Part shown: positions 44,796 to 54,800 of the stretch, in pieces
Position numbering within the stretch: position 1 is the stretch's first letter
Layout: each line of letters opens with the position of its first letter
Assembly (NCBI RefSeq): GCF_012911815.1
Contig: NZ_JAATNW010000006.1
Span: 365,789 to 429,788 of the forward strand
Direction: 5' to 3'
Length of the DNA stretch: 64,000 nt
Source of the DNA: Alteromonas ponticola
GTDB taxonomy: Bacteria > Pseudomonadota > Gammaproteobacteria > Enterobacterales > Alteromonadaceae
Notes under the pieces: generated by a model
What the model was told of the DNA's origin: nothing
Databases searched by the model: none
Seen by the model: only the letters and a program-made list of their open reading frames with translations
Translations under genes and position numbers: made by a program

Positions 44796-46637
44796 ATGTT
44801 TTCATTTTTTGAGCGATTAACCAAACCGTTTCCTGAGCCACCGCCTTCGCAGCCACCTAAGAGTCTGGTGGCTTTTTGTCGTCACTATACACAAGGGATG
44901 TGGTGGGTAATTGTGGTCGTTTCGCTGTTAGGCGCTATGATTGCGATGTTGGAAGTGACTTTGTTTGGCTTCTTAGGTCAGCTGGTTGACTGGTTTGCTT
45001 CCCATGATCGGGAAACTTTCTTGCAACAGGAAAAATGGACCCTGCTATGGATGGGGGCAGTGGTTGTAGTGCTGATTCCCGGCCTGATTCTGATACGTTC
45101 ATTGTTTAATCGCCAGTCGTTAATGGGAAATTATCCCATGCGGATCCGCTGGAATGCGCATCGCTATCTGCTCAGCCAGAGCGTGAGTTTTTTCCAAAAC
45201 GAATTTGCCGGCCGGGTAGCCACCAAGGTTATGCAAACCGCGCTTTCTGTGCGCGAAACGGTCATGAAATTGCTCGATTTGATGGTTTACATCAGCGTGT
45301 ATTTCATTTCTATGGTCGCCCTGATTTTCAGTATCGATTGGCGGATGGCCATTCCGCTGGTGGTGTGGTTTGGCGTTTACCTATGCATTTTAAAGGTGTT
45401 GGTGCCCAAGCTTAAAACTGTTTCACAGGCGCAGGCCGATGCGCGTTCAATGATGACCGGACGTATTGTCGACAGCTATACCAATATCACCACGGTAAAG
45501 CTGTTCTCTCACAGTAAGCGCGAAGCCGATTACGCCAAAGACAGCATGGGTAATTTCTTACATACGGTTTACCCTCAGATGCGCCTGGTCACTGTGTTAG
45601 AAACCTGCGTAGAAATCGCCAACGCGTTACTGATTTTCTCGGTGGCGGCCATGTCCGTTTACCTGTGGTTAAACAATGTAACCAGTCCCGGCGATATTGC
45701 GGTGGCAGTCAGCTTATGTTTGCGTCTCAACGGCATGTCGCACTGGATCATGTGGGAAGTCTCAGCATTATTTGAGAATATTGGTACCGTTCAGGATGGT
45801 ATTAACACGCTGGCGAAACCAGTATCAGTGAGCGATGCAGCGAAACCGGAGTCATTCAGTGTAAAAGGCGGTGAAGTGCGGTTCGACCGCATCAACTTCG
45901 GCTATACCGGGGCGAAAGGGCATCCAATTGAAGTGTTCAAAAACCTTAATTTACAAATAAAACCCGGTGAGAAAGTCGGGCTGGTTGGCCGCTCCGGGGC
46001 GGGTAAATCTACCTTGGTGAACTTGTTAATGCGTTTTTACGATATCCAGTCAGGTAGCATTAAAATTGATGGCCAGGACATCAGGCAGGTGCCACAGGAA
46101 CACTTACGTGCGCAGATCAGTATGGTAACCCAGGATACCTCGCTGATGCATCGTTCGGTGCGAGATAACATTTTATACGGTAGAGCCGATGCCAGCGAAG
46201 AGGAAATGATTCATGCCGCCAAACAGGCTGAAGCGCATGACTTCATCCTGACCCTTTCTGACAGCGCGGGCAGAACGGGGTACGACGCCCATGTGGGTGA
46301 GCGAGGTGTGAAACTTTCGGGTGGCCAGCGTCAGCGCATTGCCATTGCCAGAGTATTGCTCAAAGACGCGCCTATCCTGGTTCTCGATGAAGCCACATCG
46401 GCACTGGATTCCGAAGTCGAGGCGGCGATTCAGGATTGTTTAAATCAGGTAATGCAAAATAAGACCGTACTTGCCATTGCACACCGGTTATCCACCATCG
46501 CTAAAATGGACCGTTTGCTGGTGCTGGATGATGGCGAAATTGTCGAGGCGGGTACGCATAGCGAACTCATCGCCAAAGAGGGTATTTATGCGAAACTGTG
46601 GGCCCATCAGACAGGTGGCTTCATTGGGGTGGAATAG
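44796..46637 (+). CDS. ABC transporter, fused permease and ATPase
   Basis: A 613-residue half-transporter of the exporter (MsbA/HlyB) type, with an N-terminal membrane domain of six helices (about 35-335) and a nucleotide-binding domain (about 360-610). Motifs: Walker A GRSGAGKS (398-405), Q-loop TQDTSL, signature LSGGQ (507-511), Walker B ILVLDEA (527-533) and H-loop AHRLST. It would act as a homodimer or with a second half. The substrate cannot be inferred; no membrane-fusion gene is adjacent. The ATG at 44796 has no strong Shine-Dalgarno. Confidence 0.92.
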   Translation: MFSFFERLTKPFPEPPPSQPPKSLVAFCRHYTQGMWWVIVVVSLLGAMIAMLEVTLFGFLGQLVDWFASHDRETFLQQEKWTLLWMGAVVVVLIPGLILIRSLFNRQSLMGNYPMRIRWNAHRYLLSQSVSFFQNEFAGRVATKVMQTALSVRETVMKLLDLMVYISVYFISMVALIFSIDWRMAIPLVVWFGVYLCILKVLVPKLKTVSQAQADARSMMTGRIVDSYTNITTVKLFSHSKREADYAKDSMGNFLHTVYPQMRLVTVLETCVEIANALLIFSVAAMSVYLWLNNVTSPGDIAVAVSLCLRLNGMSHWIMWEVSALFENIGTVQDGINTLAKPVSVSDAAKPESFSVKGGEVRFDRINFGYTGAKGHPIEVFKNLNLQIKPGEKVGLVGRSGAGKSTLVNLLMRFYDIQSGSIKIDGQDIRQVPQEHLRAQISMVTQDTSLMHRSVRDNILYGRADASEEEMIHAAKQAEAHDFILTLSDSAGRTGYDAHVGERGVKLSGGQRQRIAIARVLLKDAPILVLDEATSALDSEVEAAIQDCLNQVMQNKTVLAIAHRLSTIAKMDRLLVLDDGEIVEAGTHSELIAKEGIYAKLWAHQTGGFIGVE

Positions 46638-46685
46638 GCGCGCCGCGCTTATTCCTAACCGAATCAAATTAAGGTGACAAAGCGC

Positions 46686-46713
46686 TTGTATCTCAAGAAC
46701 GGTTCAGTATAAT
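46686..46713 (+). promoter_or_regulatory. Promoter of the tRNA-Trp-secE-nusG operon
   Basis: TTGTAT and a perfect TATAAT are separated by 16 bases (17 if the -35 is shifted by one), followed by a GC-rich discriminator typical of growth-rate and stringently controlled promoters. It is about 90 bases upstream of the tRNA. Confidence 0.8.
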
Positions 46714-46803
46714 ACGCCTCCCTCCCTTGCGATACCGCACTTTCCGATAAAAGACGCTGATTTCCCAAGGGTAGTGTAAGTAAAATTTGCTTTAAAAAGC
46801 TTT

Positions 46804-46880
46804 AGGGGTGTAGTTCGAATTGGTAGAACAGCGGTCTCCAAAACCGATGGTTGGGGGTTCGAGTCCCTCCACCCCTGCCA
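46804..46880 (+). tRNA. tRNA-Trp (anticodon CCA)
   Basis: A 77-base tRNA with the 3' CCA encoded. The acceptor arms AGGGGTG and CACCCCT pair fully, the discriminator is G, the anticodon loop CTCCAAA carries CCA at 46838-46840, and the T-arm holds GGTTCGAGTCC. The first anticodon-stem pair is G-A rather than Watson-Crick. It sits at the head of the secE-nusG operon, as in many gammaproteobacteria; the tuf gene that precedes secE in E. coli is absent here. Confidence 0.97.
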
Positions 46881-46941
46881 AATTATCGCTTATCTTATGA
46901 AAAGGTAAGTTTGAACGATGCAGTTTTGTTAGGATCGTAAC

Positions 46942-47319
46942 ATGAGCGAAAAAACGGAAAGTACATCAAACCCACTCGATATGTTGAAGTGGTTGGTTGT
47001 TTTTGCCTTGCTGATTGGTTTAGTCACAGCAAACTATATGTTTGGAGAGTACTCAGTACTTTACCGCGCTTTGGTCGCAGTTGGCGTTGGCGCGATTGCA
47101 CTGTTTATTGCAGCAACCACTGAGAAGGGCAGCACCTTCCTGTCGTTTGCGAAAGATTCGCGAATGGAAGTGCGCAAGGTTATCTGGCCAACGCGTCAGG
47201 AAACCAACCAAACTACCCTGATAGTCATCGCCGCGACAGTTGTGGTGGGATTAATTTTGTGGGGGCTGGATGGCATCATTGTCCGCGTAGTCGGCTTCAT
47301 TACTGGTATAGGAGCCTAA
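46942..47319 (+). CDS. secE: Preprotein translocase subunit SecE
   Basis: SecE clamps SecY in the SecYEG protein-conducting channel. The 125-residue protein has three transmembrane segments (about 15-33, 40-58 and 90-118), as in E. coli, with the conserved cytoplasmic amphipathic stretch MEVRKVIWPTRQETNQTTL just before the third. nusG follows after 3 bases. Confidence 0.97.
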   Translation: MSEKTESTSNPLDMLKWLVVFALLIGLVTANYMFGEYSVLYRALVAVGVGAIALFIAATTEKGSTFLSFAKDSRMEVRKVIWPTRQETNQTTLIVIAATVVVGLILWGLDGIIVRVVGFITGIGA

Positions 47320-47322
47320 GCC

Positions 47323-47868
47323 ATGACTGAAGAAGTAAAGAAAAGATGGTATGTAGTTCAAGCGTATTCCCAGTACGAAGCACGCGTTAAGAAAACGCTG
47401 CTTGAATACATCAAAATGCACAACATGGAACAGTACTTTGGGCAGGTATTAGTACCGACCGAAGAAGTGGTTGAAATGCGTGCAGGTCAGAAACGCAAGT
47501 CTGAGCGTAAGTTCTATCCTGGCTACGTGCTGGTAGAAATGGAAATGAATGAAGATTCATGGCACCTGGTGAAAAGTGTTCCACGCGTATTGGGCTTTAT
47601 CGGCGGAACCTCTGACCGTCCAATGCCTATTTCGCAACGTGAAGCGGACGCGATCCTTAACCGTCTGGAAGAGTCGGTTGATAAGCCAAAGCCAAAAACC
47701 TTGTTCGAGCCGGGCGAAGTGGTCCGGGTTACGGATGGCCCATTTGCCGATTTCAACGGCGTGGTCGAAGAAGTGGACTACGAAAAAAGCCGCGTGAAAG
47801 TGTCGGTATTGATTTTCGGCCGTTCTACGCCAGTCGACCTGGAATTTGGTCAGGTCGAAAAGGGTTAA
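47323..47868 (+). CDS. nusG: Transcription termination/antitermination factor NusG
   Basis: NusG binds RNA polymerase and links it to Rho or to ribosomal S10. The 181-residue protein has the NGN domain ([20 protein letters not shown] to about residue 120) and the KOW domain (about 125-181, with [30 protein letters not shown]; key residues F and V in FADFNGVV). Length matches the E. coli protein exactly. A terminator follows its stop. Confidence 0.98.
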   Translation: MTEEVKKRWYVVQAYSQYEARVKKTLLEYIKMHNMEQYFGQVLVPTEEVVEMRAGQKRKSERKFYPGYVLVEMEMNEDSWHLVKSVPRVLGFIGGTSDRPMPISQREADAILNRLEESVDKPKPKTLFEPGEVVRVTDGPFADFNGVVEEVDYEKSRVKVSVLIFGRSTPVDLEFGQVEKG

Positions 47869-47887
47869 TTCTCCTTGATTGTAAAAG

Positions 47888-47912
47888 AAGCGGCTTAATA
47901 GCCGCTTTTTTT
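47888..47912 (+). terminator. Intrinsic terminator after nusG
   Basis: An 8-bp perfect stem (AAGCGGCT with AGCCGCTT) with a TAAT loop, running into seven Ts. It separates secE-nusG from the next gene and from rplK. Confidence 0.93.
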
Positions 47913-47997
47913 ATTTTAAAAACTCGAAAATTCACTGTTTTTTTAGATATTCCTGAATCTTCTTCTACACTTAGCTCATTCTGGTAGGTAAAAGGCG

Positions 47998-49041
47998 ATG
48001 GCTTTGTTGTTCAAAAGTGTAGTGGTTATCTGGGTTCTGTTTTGTGCTCATCTTGTGTTTGGTCAGGATATGGTGTCAGCGCTGAGTCAGGAGCAGCAGG
48101 AAAGTCAGCAGCAACAACACCAGTCTAATCAGGCTTCGCAGGACACTACGGAAGTGGAACCAGACCTCTCTCCAGTGCAGATGTTGAAAAAGACGCTCTA
48201 TGATATATATCAGGGGTTAATCGAACATCTGCCGTACCTTGGCGCAGGCCTGCTAGTCATTATCATTACCTGGCTGATATCCAGCCTGGCAGGACGGGCG
48301 GTCAGTAAAGTTGCGCACTCGCGTAAACTCAGGCGTTCGCTTTGCGAACTGTTTTCACGCTTAACCATTATTGTGGTCTGGATCGTTGGTTTGCTGGTTG
48401 CCGCCATGATCATGTTCCCGGGCCTAACCCCGGCAAAAGCCCTTGGTGGACTCGGTCTTGCCTCTGTGGCAATCGGCTTTGCCTTTAAAGAGATTTTTGA
48501 GAACTTCTTCGCAGGTATTTTATTGTTATGGAAATACCCGTTCGAGTCAGGGGATTTTATCGAGTGCCAATCCATTCTTGGCAGGGTAGAAGATATTTCG
48601 GTCAGGATGACACAAATTCGTAAGACCAATGGCGAACTTGTGGTAATGCCTAACTCATTTTTATTCAAAAACCCGGTAAATGTATTGACCGATAAAGACG
48701 TACGCAGAATAACTGTGATGACGGGCGTGGCCTATGACGAGGATGCGGACAAGGCTATCGAGATCATCGAAGGTGCACTGCAAAAATGTGAAACTGTTGA
48801 CCATGACCATCCAGTGGAAATATTCCTTAACGGTTTTGGCGCCAGCAGTATTGATATAGAAGTAACCTGGTGGACCAGCCCAACGCCATTGGGGCATCGG
48901 AAATCACGCAGTGAAGTAATCAGCGCAGTTAAACGCGCGCTGGATGAAGCCGGGGTTGAAATACCTTTCCCTTATCGTACGCTTACGTTTAAAGAGCCCT
49001 TACCCATTGAGAGGTTGTCAGAAAACGCGCAAAACAGTTAG
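47998..49041 (+). CDS. MscS-type mechanosensitive channel
   Basis: A 347-residue inner-membrane channel of the MscS family, which releases solutes on hypo-osmotic shock. A signal-peptide-like N-terminus (to about 22) is followed by a Gln-rich stretch (about 31-50) and three membrane helices (about 80-97, 122-140 and 145-165); the third, GGLGLASVAIGFAFKEI, is the pore helix. The beta domain (about 180-250) has the PNSFLFKNPVNV motif and the C-terminal alpha-beta domain follows. It stands alone between the nusG terminator and the rplK promoter, where E. coli has no gene. Confidence 0.92.
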   Translation: MALLFKSVVVIWVLFCAHLVFGQDMVSALSQEQQESQQQQHQSNQASQDTTEVEPDLSPVQMLKKTLYDIYQGLIEHLPYLGAGLLVIIITWLISSLAGRAVSKVAHSRKLRRSLCELFSRLTIIVVWIVGLLVAAMIMFPGLTPAKALGGLGLASVAIGFAFKEIFENFFAGILLLWKYPFESGDFIECQSILGRVEDISVRMTQIRKTNGELVVMPNSFLFKNPVNVLTDKDVRRITVMTGVAYDEDADKAIEIIEGALQKCETVDHDHPVEIFLNGFGASSIDIEVTWWTSPTPLGHRKSRSEVISAVKRALDEAGVEIPFPYRTLTFKEPLPIERLSENAQNS

Positions 49042-49098
49042 CCTTTCCTCACGTGTCCACAGTGAGAACACGAAAGTTCAAAATATCAACATTTAGGG

Positions 49099-49127
49099 TT
49101 GCGAAGGGTTAAGGATTAATCTATAAT
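49099..49127 (+). promoter_or_regulatory. Promoter of the rplK-rplA operon
   Basis: TTGCGA and a perfect TATAAT are separated by 17 bases, followed by a GC-rich discriminator. It lies about 90 bases upstream of rplK. Confidence 0.85.
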
Positions 49128-49149
49128 TCGCGCCCTTTTAAATGGAAAC

Positions 49150-49198
49150 GGGAAGCCATTTGAGCAAATATTCTCGATATTTGCGAGGCGCTAGACCC
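49150..49198 (+). promoter_or_regulatory. Candidate L1-binding leader of rplK
   Basis: A long imperfect hairpin: GGG (49150-49152) with CCC (49196-49198), GCC with GGC, and an 8-bp stem GCAAATAT/ATATTTGC at the tip, with internal loops between. Its position just before rplK, and its internal-loop shape, match the site where ribosomal protein L1 represses the L11 operon in E. coli. This is inferred from position and structure. Confidence 0.6.
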
Positions 49199-49217
49199 AC
49201 TAACGAGAGCAATTACT

Positions 49218-49646
49218 ATGGCTAAAAAAGTAACTGGCTTAATCAAGCTACAGGTTGCGGCAGGTGCTGCAAACCCAAGTCCACCGGTTGGTCCTGCATT
49301 AGGTCAGCACGGTGTAAACATCATGGAATTCTGTAAGGCTTTCAATGCGAAAACTGAAAGTCTTGAGAAAGGCGCTCCAGTACCAGTAGAAATTACTGTT
49401 TACGAAGATCGCTCTTTCACATTCGAAACCAAAACGCCTCCAGCATCTTATTTGCTTAAGAAAGCAGCTGGCATCAAAAGTGGTTCTGGCCGTCCTAATA
49501 CTGAAAAAGTGGGTAAAGTTACCCGTGCTCAGTTAGAAGAGATCGCAAAAACTAAAGAACCAGATTTGACTGCTGCTGATCTTGACGCTGCAGTTCGCAC
49601 TATCGCGGGTTCAGCTCGCTCAATGGGCTTGAACGTAGAGGACTAA
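49218..49646 (+). CDS. rplK: 50S ribosomal protein L11
   Basis: L11 forms the GTPase-associated centre with 23S rRNA helices 43-44. The 142-residue protein has the signature [27 protein letters not shown] in the RNA-binding domain and the [26 protein letters not shown] proline-rich N-terminal domain that interacts with thiostrepton and RelA-dependent signalling ([11 protein letters not shown] is the key element). rplA follows after 4 bases. Confidence 0.98.
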   Translation: MAKKVTGLIKLQVAAGAANPSPPVGPALGQHGVNIMEFCKAFNAKTESLEKGAPVPVEITVYEDRSFTFETKTPPASYLLKKAAGIKSGSGRPNTEKVGKVTRAQLEEIAKTKEPDLTAADLDAAVRTIAGSARSMGLNVED

Positions 49647-49650
49647 TCGA

Positions 49651-50346
49651 ATGGCTAAATTAACAAAACGCGCTCGCCTAATCCGCGACAAAGTTGATTC
49701 AACTAAAGAGTATGAAATCAACGAAGCAGTAGCTCTGTTAAAAGAGTTAGCAACTGCAAAGTTTGCTGAAAGTGTAGACGTAGCAATCAATCTTGGTATC
49801 GATGCGAAGAAGTCTGACCAAAACGTACGTGGTGCAACTGTACTACCTAACGGTACTGGTAAAGATGTTCGCGTTGCTGTGTTCACCCAGGGTGCAAACG
49901 CTGAAGCTGCAAAAGCTGCGGGTGCCGATATCGTGGGTATGGACGATCTTGCTGAGCAAGTGAAAAAAGGCGAAATGAATTTTGACGTAGTTGTAGCCAG
50001 CCCAGACGCAATGCGCGTTGTTGGTCAGTTAGGTCAAATCTTAGGTCCACGTGGCCTGATGCCTAACCCTAAAACTGGCACCGTAACACCTGATGTTGCG
50101 ACTGCAGTTAAGAATGCTAAGGCAGGTCAGGTTCGTTACCGTAACGATAAGAACGGTATCATTCACGCAAGCATCGGTAAGATTGCGTTTGAAGCGAACC
50201 AGATTCAACAAAATTTAGAAGCATTACTTGAAGCAGTGAAGAAAGCCAAGCCTTCTTCAGCGAAAGGTACTTACATTAAGAAGATCAGCTTAAGCACCAC
50301 TATGGGCGCGGGCGTTTCTTTAGATAAGGCCAGTGTAGGTCAGTAA
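49651..50346 (+). CDS. rplA: 50S ribosomal protein L1
   Basis: L1 binds helices 76-78 of 23S rRNA at the E-site stalk and represses its own operon at the rplK leader. The 231-residue protein is close to the E. coli length of 234 and shows [18 protein letters not shown], the conserved L1 signature, and the [15 protein letters not shown] segment. Confidence 0.98.
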   Translation: MAKLTKRARLIRDKVDSTKEYEINEAVALLKELATAKFAESVDVAINLGIDAKKSDQNVRGATVLPNGTGKDVRVAVFTQGANAEAAKAAGADIVGMDDLAEQVKKGEMNFDVVVASPDAMRVVGQLGQILGPRGLMPNPKTGTVTPDVATAVKNAKAGQVRYRNDKNGIIHASIGKIAFEANQIQQNLEALLEAVKKAKPSSAKGTYIKKISLSTTMGAGVSLDKASVGQ

Positions 50347-50645
50347 TGCGACCGTCGGATGTAATTATACATCCGCTTCTCTAATGGTTATGGGTTGGAG
50401 CTGAAAATTAGCTTGCTAAATTTTAGCTCCCGTCCAAGACCGCAGGCGTGCAGCAGTAAAAGAGGTAAGAGAACTTTTACATTCAATGCTCACTTAATAC
50501 ACAAGCCTGCGCAGACGGTGGTTTGACTCAGACTCTCTGGGGTAACAAACACCGTAGAGCGGTATAACCATTTCGGTTATATCAATCTGTGAACCCTGAT
50601 GTGAAAGCTATTAGCGTGATCATCAGATACAAAGAGGTGAACTCA
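50347..50645 (+). promoter_or_regulatory. rplJ leader with L10(L12) autoregulatory region
   Basis: A 299-base non-coding leader. The central part (about 50490-50530) contains GCCTGCGCAGACGGTGG, which resembles the conserved core of the E. coli rplJ leader where the L10-L12 complex represses translation. An extra near-perfect inverted repeat, GGAGCT-GAAAATTAGC with GCTAAATTTT-AGCTCC (50397-50430; 14 of 16 positions pair), lies upstream and extends by a few pairs to 50392-50435. I see no clear sigma-70 promoter. Confidence 0.65.
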
Positions 50646-51164
50646 GTGGCACTAGGATTAGCAGCTAAAAAAGAGATCGTAGCGGAAGTTTCCGAAGTTG
50701 CGTCTCGCGCTCTATCTGTTGCCGTCGCTGAATACCGTGGGATGGAAGTTGCAGAGCTGACTGACCTGCGCGTTCAAGCTCGTGAGCAAGGCGTATACCT
50801 GAAGGTTGTACGTAACACTCTGGCTAAACGTGCTTTGGCAGACAGCAAATTTGCTGACTTAGACAGCGCCTTAACTGGCCCGCTTATCTACGGCTTCTCT
50901 ATCGATGCACCTGGTGGTGCAGCGCGTCTTTTTAAAGACTATGGGAAGAAGAACGATAAGCTTAAAGTTACTGCACTTTCAATTGGTAGTGGTCTGCTTG
51001 GTCCAGAAAAACTGGATGCAGTGGCGTCACTTCCAACTCGCGACGAAGCGCTTGCAAAACTTCTTGCAACCTTCAAAGCACCGGTGGGCAAATTCGTTCG
51101 CACTATCAACGAAGTACCTACCAAATTTGTGCGCGTATTGGCGGCGATCAAAGACACCAAGTAA
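50646..51164 (+). CDS. rplJ: 50S ribosomal protein L10
   Basis: L10 anchors the L7/L12 stalk to the ribosome and is the autogenous repressor of its operon. The 172-residue protein begins [18 protein letters not shown], and has the RNA-binding globular domain followed by the C-terminal helix that carries the L12 dimers. The start is GTG at 50646 with AGAGGTGA upstream; the frame is open further upstream but belongs to the leader. Confidence 0.97.
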   Translation: MALGLAAKKEIVAEVSEVASRALSVAVAEYRGMEVAELTDLRVQAREQGVYLKVVRNTLAKRALADSKFADLDSALTGPLIYGFSIDAPGGAARLFKDYGKKNDKLKVTALSIGSGLLGPEKLDAVASLPTRDEALAKLLATFKAPVGKFVRTINEVPTKFVRVLAAIKDTK

Positions 51165-51220
51165 TTGGTTTCTTTGGCATATTGATTTTTTTAACTTATT
51201 AAACCCGGGAGTTTAGAGAA

Positions 51221-51595
51221 ATGGCTCTAACTAAAGAAGATATTTTGAACGCGATTGCTGAAATGCCAGTTATGGAACTGGTTGAGCTAATCGAAGCTGC
51301 TGAAGAAAAATTCGGCGTTGAAGCGACTGCTGCTGTTGCAGTAGCTGCAGGTCCTGCTGCCGCTGCTGAAGCTGCAGAAGAACAGACTGAATTCGACGTA
51401 GTAATGACTTCTTTCGGCGCGAACAAAGTTGCTGTTATCAAAGCAGTTCGTGGCGCGACTGGCCTAGGTCTTAAAGAAGCTAAAGAAGTAGTTGAGTCTG
51501 CTCCTAAAGCTATCAAAGAAGGCGTAAGCAAAGACGAAGCTGAAGAACTGAAGAAGCAGCTTGAAGAAGCTGGTGCAACAGTTGAAGTTAAGTAA
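51221..51595 (+). CDS. rplL: 50S ribosomal protein L7/L12
   Basis: L7/L12 is the multi-copy stalk protein that recruits translation factors. The 124-residue product has the N-terminal dimerisation domain, an alanine-rich hinge (about residues 36-52) and the C-terminal factor-binding domain with [21 protein letters not shown]. The codon use is strongly biased, as expected for a highly expressed gene. Confidence 0.98.
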   Translation: MALTKEDILNAIAEMPVMELVELIEAAEEKFGVEATAAVAVAAGPAAAAEAAEEQTEFDVVMTSFGANKVAVIKAVRGATGLGLKEAKEVVESAPKAIKEGVSKDEAEELKKQLEEAGATVEVK

Positions 51596-51629
51596 TCTGT
51601 ACTAATCAGATTACCTGCCTTAAATGGCC

Positions 51630-51662
51630 AGGCTGGTGGTTTTTTTAACCACCAGCCTTTTT
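51630..51662 (+). terminator. Attenuator-like hairpin between rplL and rpoB
   Basis: A perfect 12-bp stem (AGGCTGGTGGTT with AACCACCAGCCT) around five Ts, followed by TTTTT. In E. coli a partial terminator at this position lowers rpoBC expression relative to the ribosomal genes. A second short stem, GTGTAC (51673-51678) with GTACAC (51697-51702), follows. The rest of 51596-51878 shows no gene. Confidence 0.88.
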
Positions 51663-51878
51663 GCGCTGTGGGGTGTACAGTTTTTAACCCTAAGTTGTAC
51701 ACAGGATAACCACAACGGCAAGTCACCTTAAATAGCAGTAAACCAACAAGTTAACTACCATATTGGTCAAAATTTGTTGTATGCTGGTGAGATTGCCCGA
51801 AAAAGGGTTGAGGAAGTTTGTTATCTGGTCGTATTTCAGATAGCAGGTTGGGTCTAAAATCAGCAGGCTGAGGAACCC

Positions 51879-54800
51879 ATGGTTTACTCTTATAGCGAAA
51901 AGAAACGTATCCGTAAGGATTTTGGCAAACGCCCACAGGTATTGGAAATTCCATACCTTCTTTCAATTCAGCTAGATTCATTTAAAAAATTTATTGAAGT
52001 CGATATTGACGGGCAATACGGTCTGGAAGCCGCTTTCCGATCAGTATTTCCTATTAAAAGCTACTCAGGGAACTCCGAACTACAATTCGTGAGTTATCGC
52101 CTGGGTGAACCCGTATTTGACGTTAAAGAATGTCAAATTAGAGGTGTAACTTATTCAGCTCCATTAAGAGTAAAACTACGGTTAGTATTATTTGATAAAG
52201 AAGCCGCACCCGGTACCGTAAAAGACATCAAAGAACAAGAAGTGTACATGGGTGAAATTCCGTTAATGACGGAAAATGGTACTTTCGTTATCAATGGTAC
52301 TGAGCGTGTAATCGTTTCTCAGTTACACCGTTCACCTGGTGTATTCTATGATCACGATAAAGGTAAAACACACTCTTCGGGTAAAGTGCTTTATAACGCA
52401 CGTGTTATTCCTTACCGTGGTTCATGGTTAGATTTTGAGTTCGATCCAAAAGACAATCTGTTTGTACGTATTGACCGTCGTCGTAAACTTCCGGCTACCA
52501 TTATTTTACGTGCGCTGGAAATGACCACTGAAGAAATCTTAGAGACGTTCTTCGACAAGGTACAAGTGCGCATTGATGATGACCGTCTGATGATGGAAAT
52601 CGTGCCTGATCGCTTACGTGGTGAAACGGCTCAGTTTGATATTCTTGATGGCGAAGGCAATGTCGTAGTTGAAGCCGGTCGTCGAATTTCAGCGCGTCAC
52701 ACTCGTGCGTTGGAAAAATCCAACCTAACCGAGCTTGAAGTTCCGGCAGAGTATCTTGTTGGTCGTGTTTATGCGGGTTCATTCATCGATGAAGAAAGTG
52801 GTGAAGTGATCGTTAACGCTAACGATGAAGTTACCTTGGAAACTATGGCTGAGCTTAGCAAAGCGGGTGTTAAAGAGTTTGAAACGCTTTACATCAACGA
52901 GCTGGACCACGGTTCATATATTTCCGACACACTTCGCATCGACAGTTCAACTAACCGCCTTGAAGCATTGGTTGAAATCTACCGTATGATGCGTCCTGGT
53001 GAGCCACCGACAAAAGATGCGGCAGAAACCTTATTTGACAATCTGTTCTTCTCTGAAGAGCGTTATGACTTGTCATCTGTTGGCCGTATGAAGTTCAACC
53101 GTCGTTTAGGACGTGACGAACTGACGGGTTCTGGCACACTGGATAAAGAAGATATTATTGCGGTCATGAAGCGTTTGATCATGATCCGTGACGGTAAGGA
53201 CGAAGTGGATGATATCGATCACTTGGGTAACCGTCGTATCCGTTCTGTCGGTGAAATGGCAGAAAACCAGTTCCGCGTAGGTCTGGTACGTGTTGAGCGT
53301 GCAGTTAAAGAGCGCCTGAGTTTGGGTGATCTTGATAACATCATGCCGCAAGACCTGATTAATGCGAAACCAATCTCTGCAGCAGTGAAAGAATTCTTTG
53401 GTTCTTCACAGTTGTCACAGTTCATGGATCAGAACAACCCGCTTTCAGAAGTTACGCACAAACGTCGTATTTCTGCATTAGGCCCGGGTGGTTTGACACG
53501 TGAACGTGCTGGTTTCGAAGTTCGAGATGTACACCCGACTCACTACGGTCGTTTATGTCCTATCGAAACGCCAGAAGGTCCAAACATCGGTCTGATTAAT
53601 TCATTGGCGAGCTTCGCGCGTACCAATGATTTTGGTTTCCTTGAAACACCTTTCCGTCGCATTGTTGATGGTGTGGTGGGTGATGAAATTGATTATTTAT
53701 CAGCGATTGAAGAAGGCCAATACCCGATCGCTCAGGCTAACATTGCGTTAACTGAAAACGGCGAACTGGTTGATGACCTGATCCCTTGTCGTCACCGTGG
53801 TGAAACCACCTTGATGCCAAAAGAAGACATCAAGTATATGGACGTTTCGCCACAACAGATCGTGTCAATCGCTGCGTCGATTATTCCATTCCTTGAACAC
53901 GATGATGCTAACCGTGCCTTGATGGGCTCGAACATGCAACGTCAGGCTGTTCCTACACTACGTGCTGACAAGCCGTTAGTTGGGACAGGTATGGAAAAAA
54001 CGGTTGCCGTTGACTCTGGTGTAACTGTGGTTGCAAAACGTGGTGGTGTTGTCGATTACGTTGACGCCAGCCGTATCGTTATTAAGGTTGCTGAAGACGA
54101 GATGCTTCCAGGTGAAGCGGGTATCGATATCTACAACCTGACTAAGTATACCCGTTCAAACCAGAACACTTGTATCAATCAGAAACCAACCTGTAATGTA
54201 GGTGACCCTATCGTTACTGGTGACGTGCTGGCTGACGGTCCGTCTACGGATCTGGGTGAACTGGCACTGGGGCAGAATATGCGTATCGCGTTCATGCCTT
54301 GGAACGGTTATAACTTTGAGGATTCAATCCTTATTTCTGAGCGTGTAGCACAGGAAGATCGTTTCACTACTATCCACATTCAGGAACTAAGCTGTATCGC
54401 ACGTGATACCAAGCTTGGGCCAGAAGAAATCAGTTCTGATATCCCCAACGTGGGTGAAGCAGCGCTGGGTAAACTTGACGAATCCGGTGTGGTCTATATC
54501 GGTGCCGAAGTGAAAGGTGGCGATATTCTGGTAGGTAAAGTGACACCTAAAGGTGAAACACAGCTTACGCCAGAAGAAAAACTATTGCGTGCGATCTTCG
54601 GTGAAAAAGCCTCTGATGTTAAAGATACGTCACTACGTGTACCTAACTCTGTTCACGGTACCGTGATTGATGTTCAGGTCTTTACCCGTGATGGTGTTGA
54701 GAAAGACAAGCGTGCTTTAGAAATTGAAGATATGCAGTTACGTCAGGTCAAGAAAGACCTGTCTGACGAATTTAACATCTTTGCTGATGGTATCTTCTCA

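Noticed and set aside
51199..51726. A 175-codon open frame antisense to rplL
   Set aside because: It mirrors the biased codons of rplL (Ala- and Ser-rich product) and has no family resemblance; it is a shadow frame.
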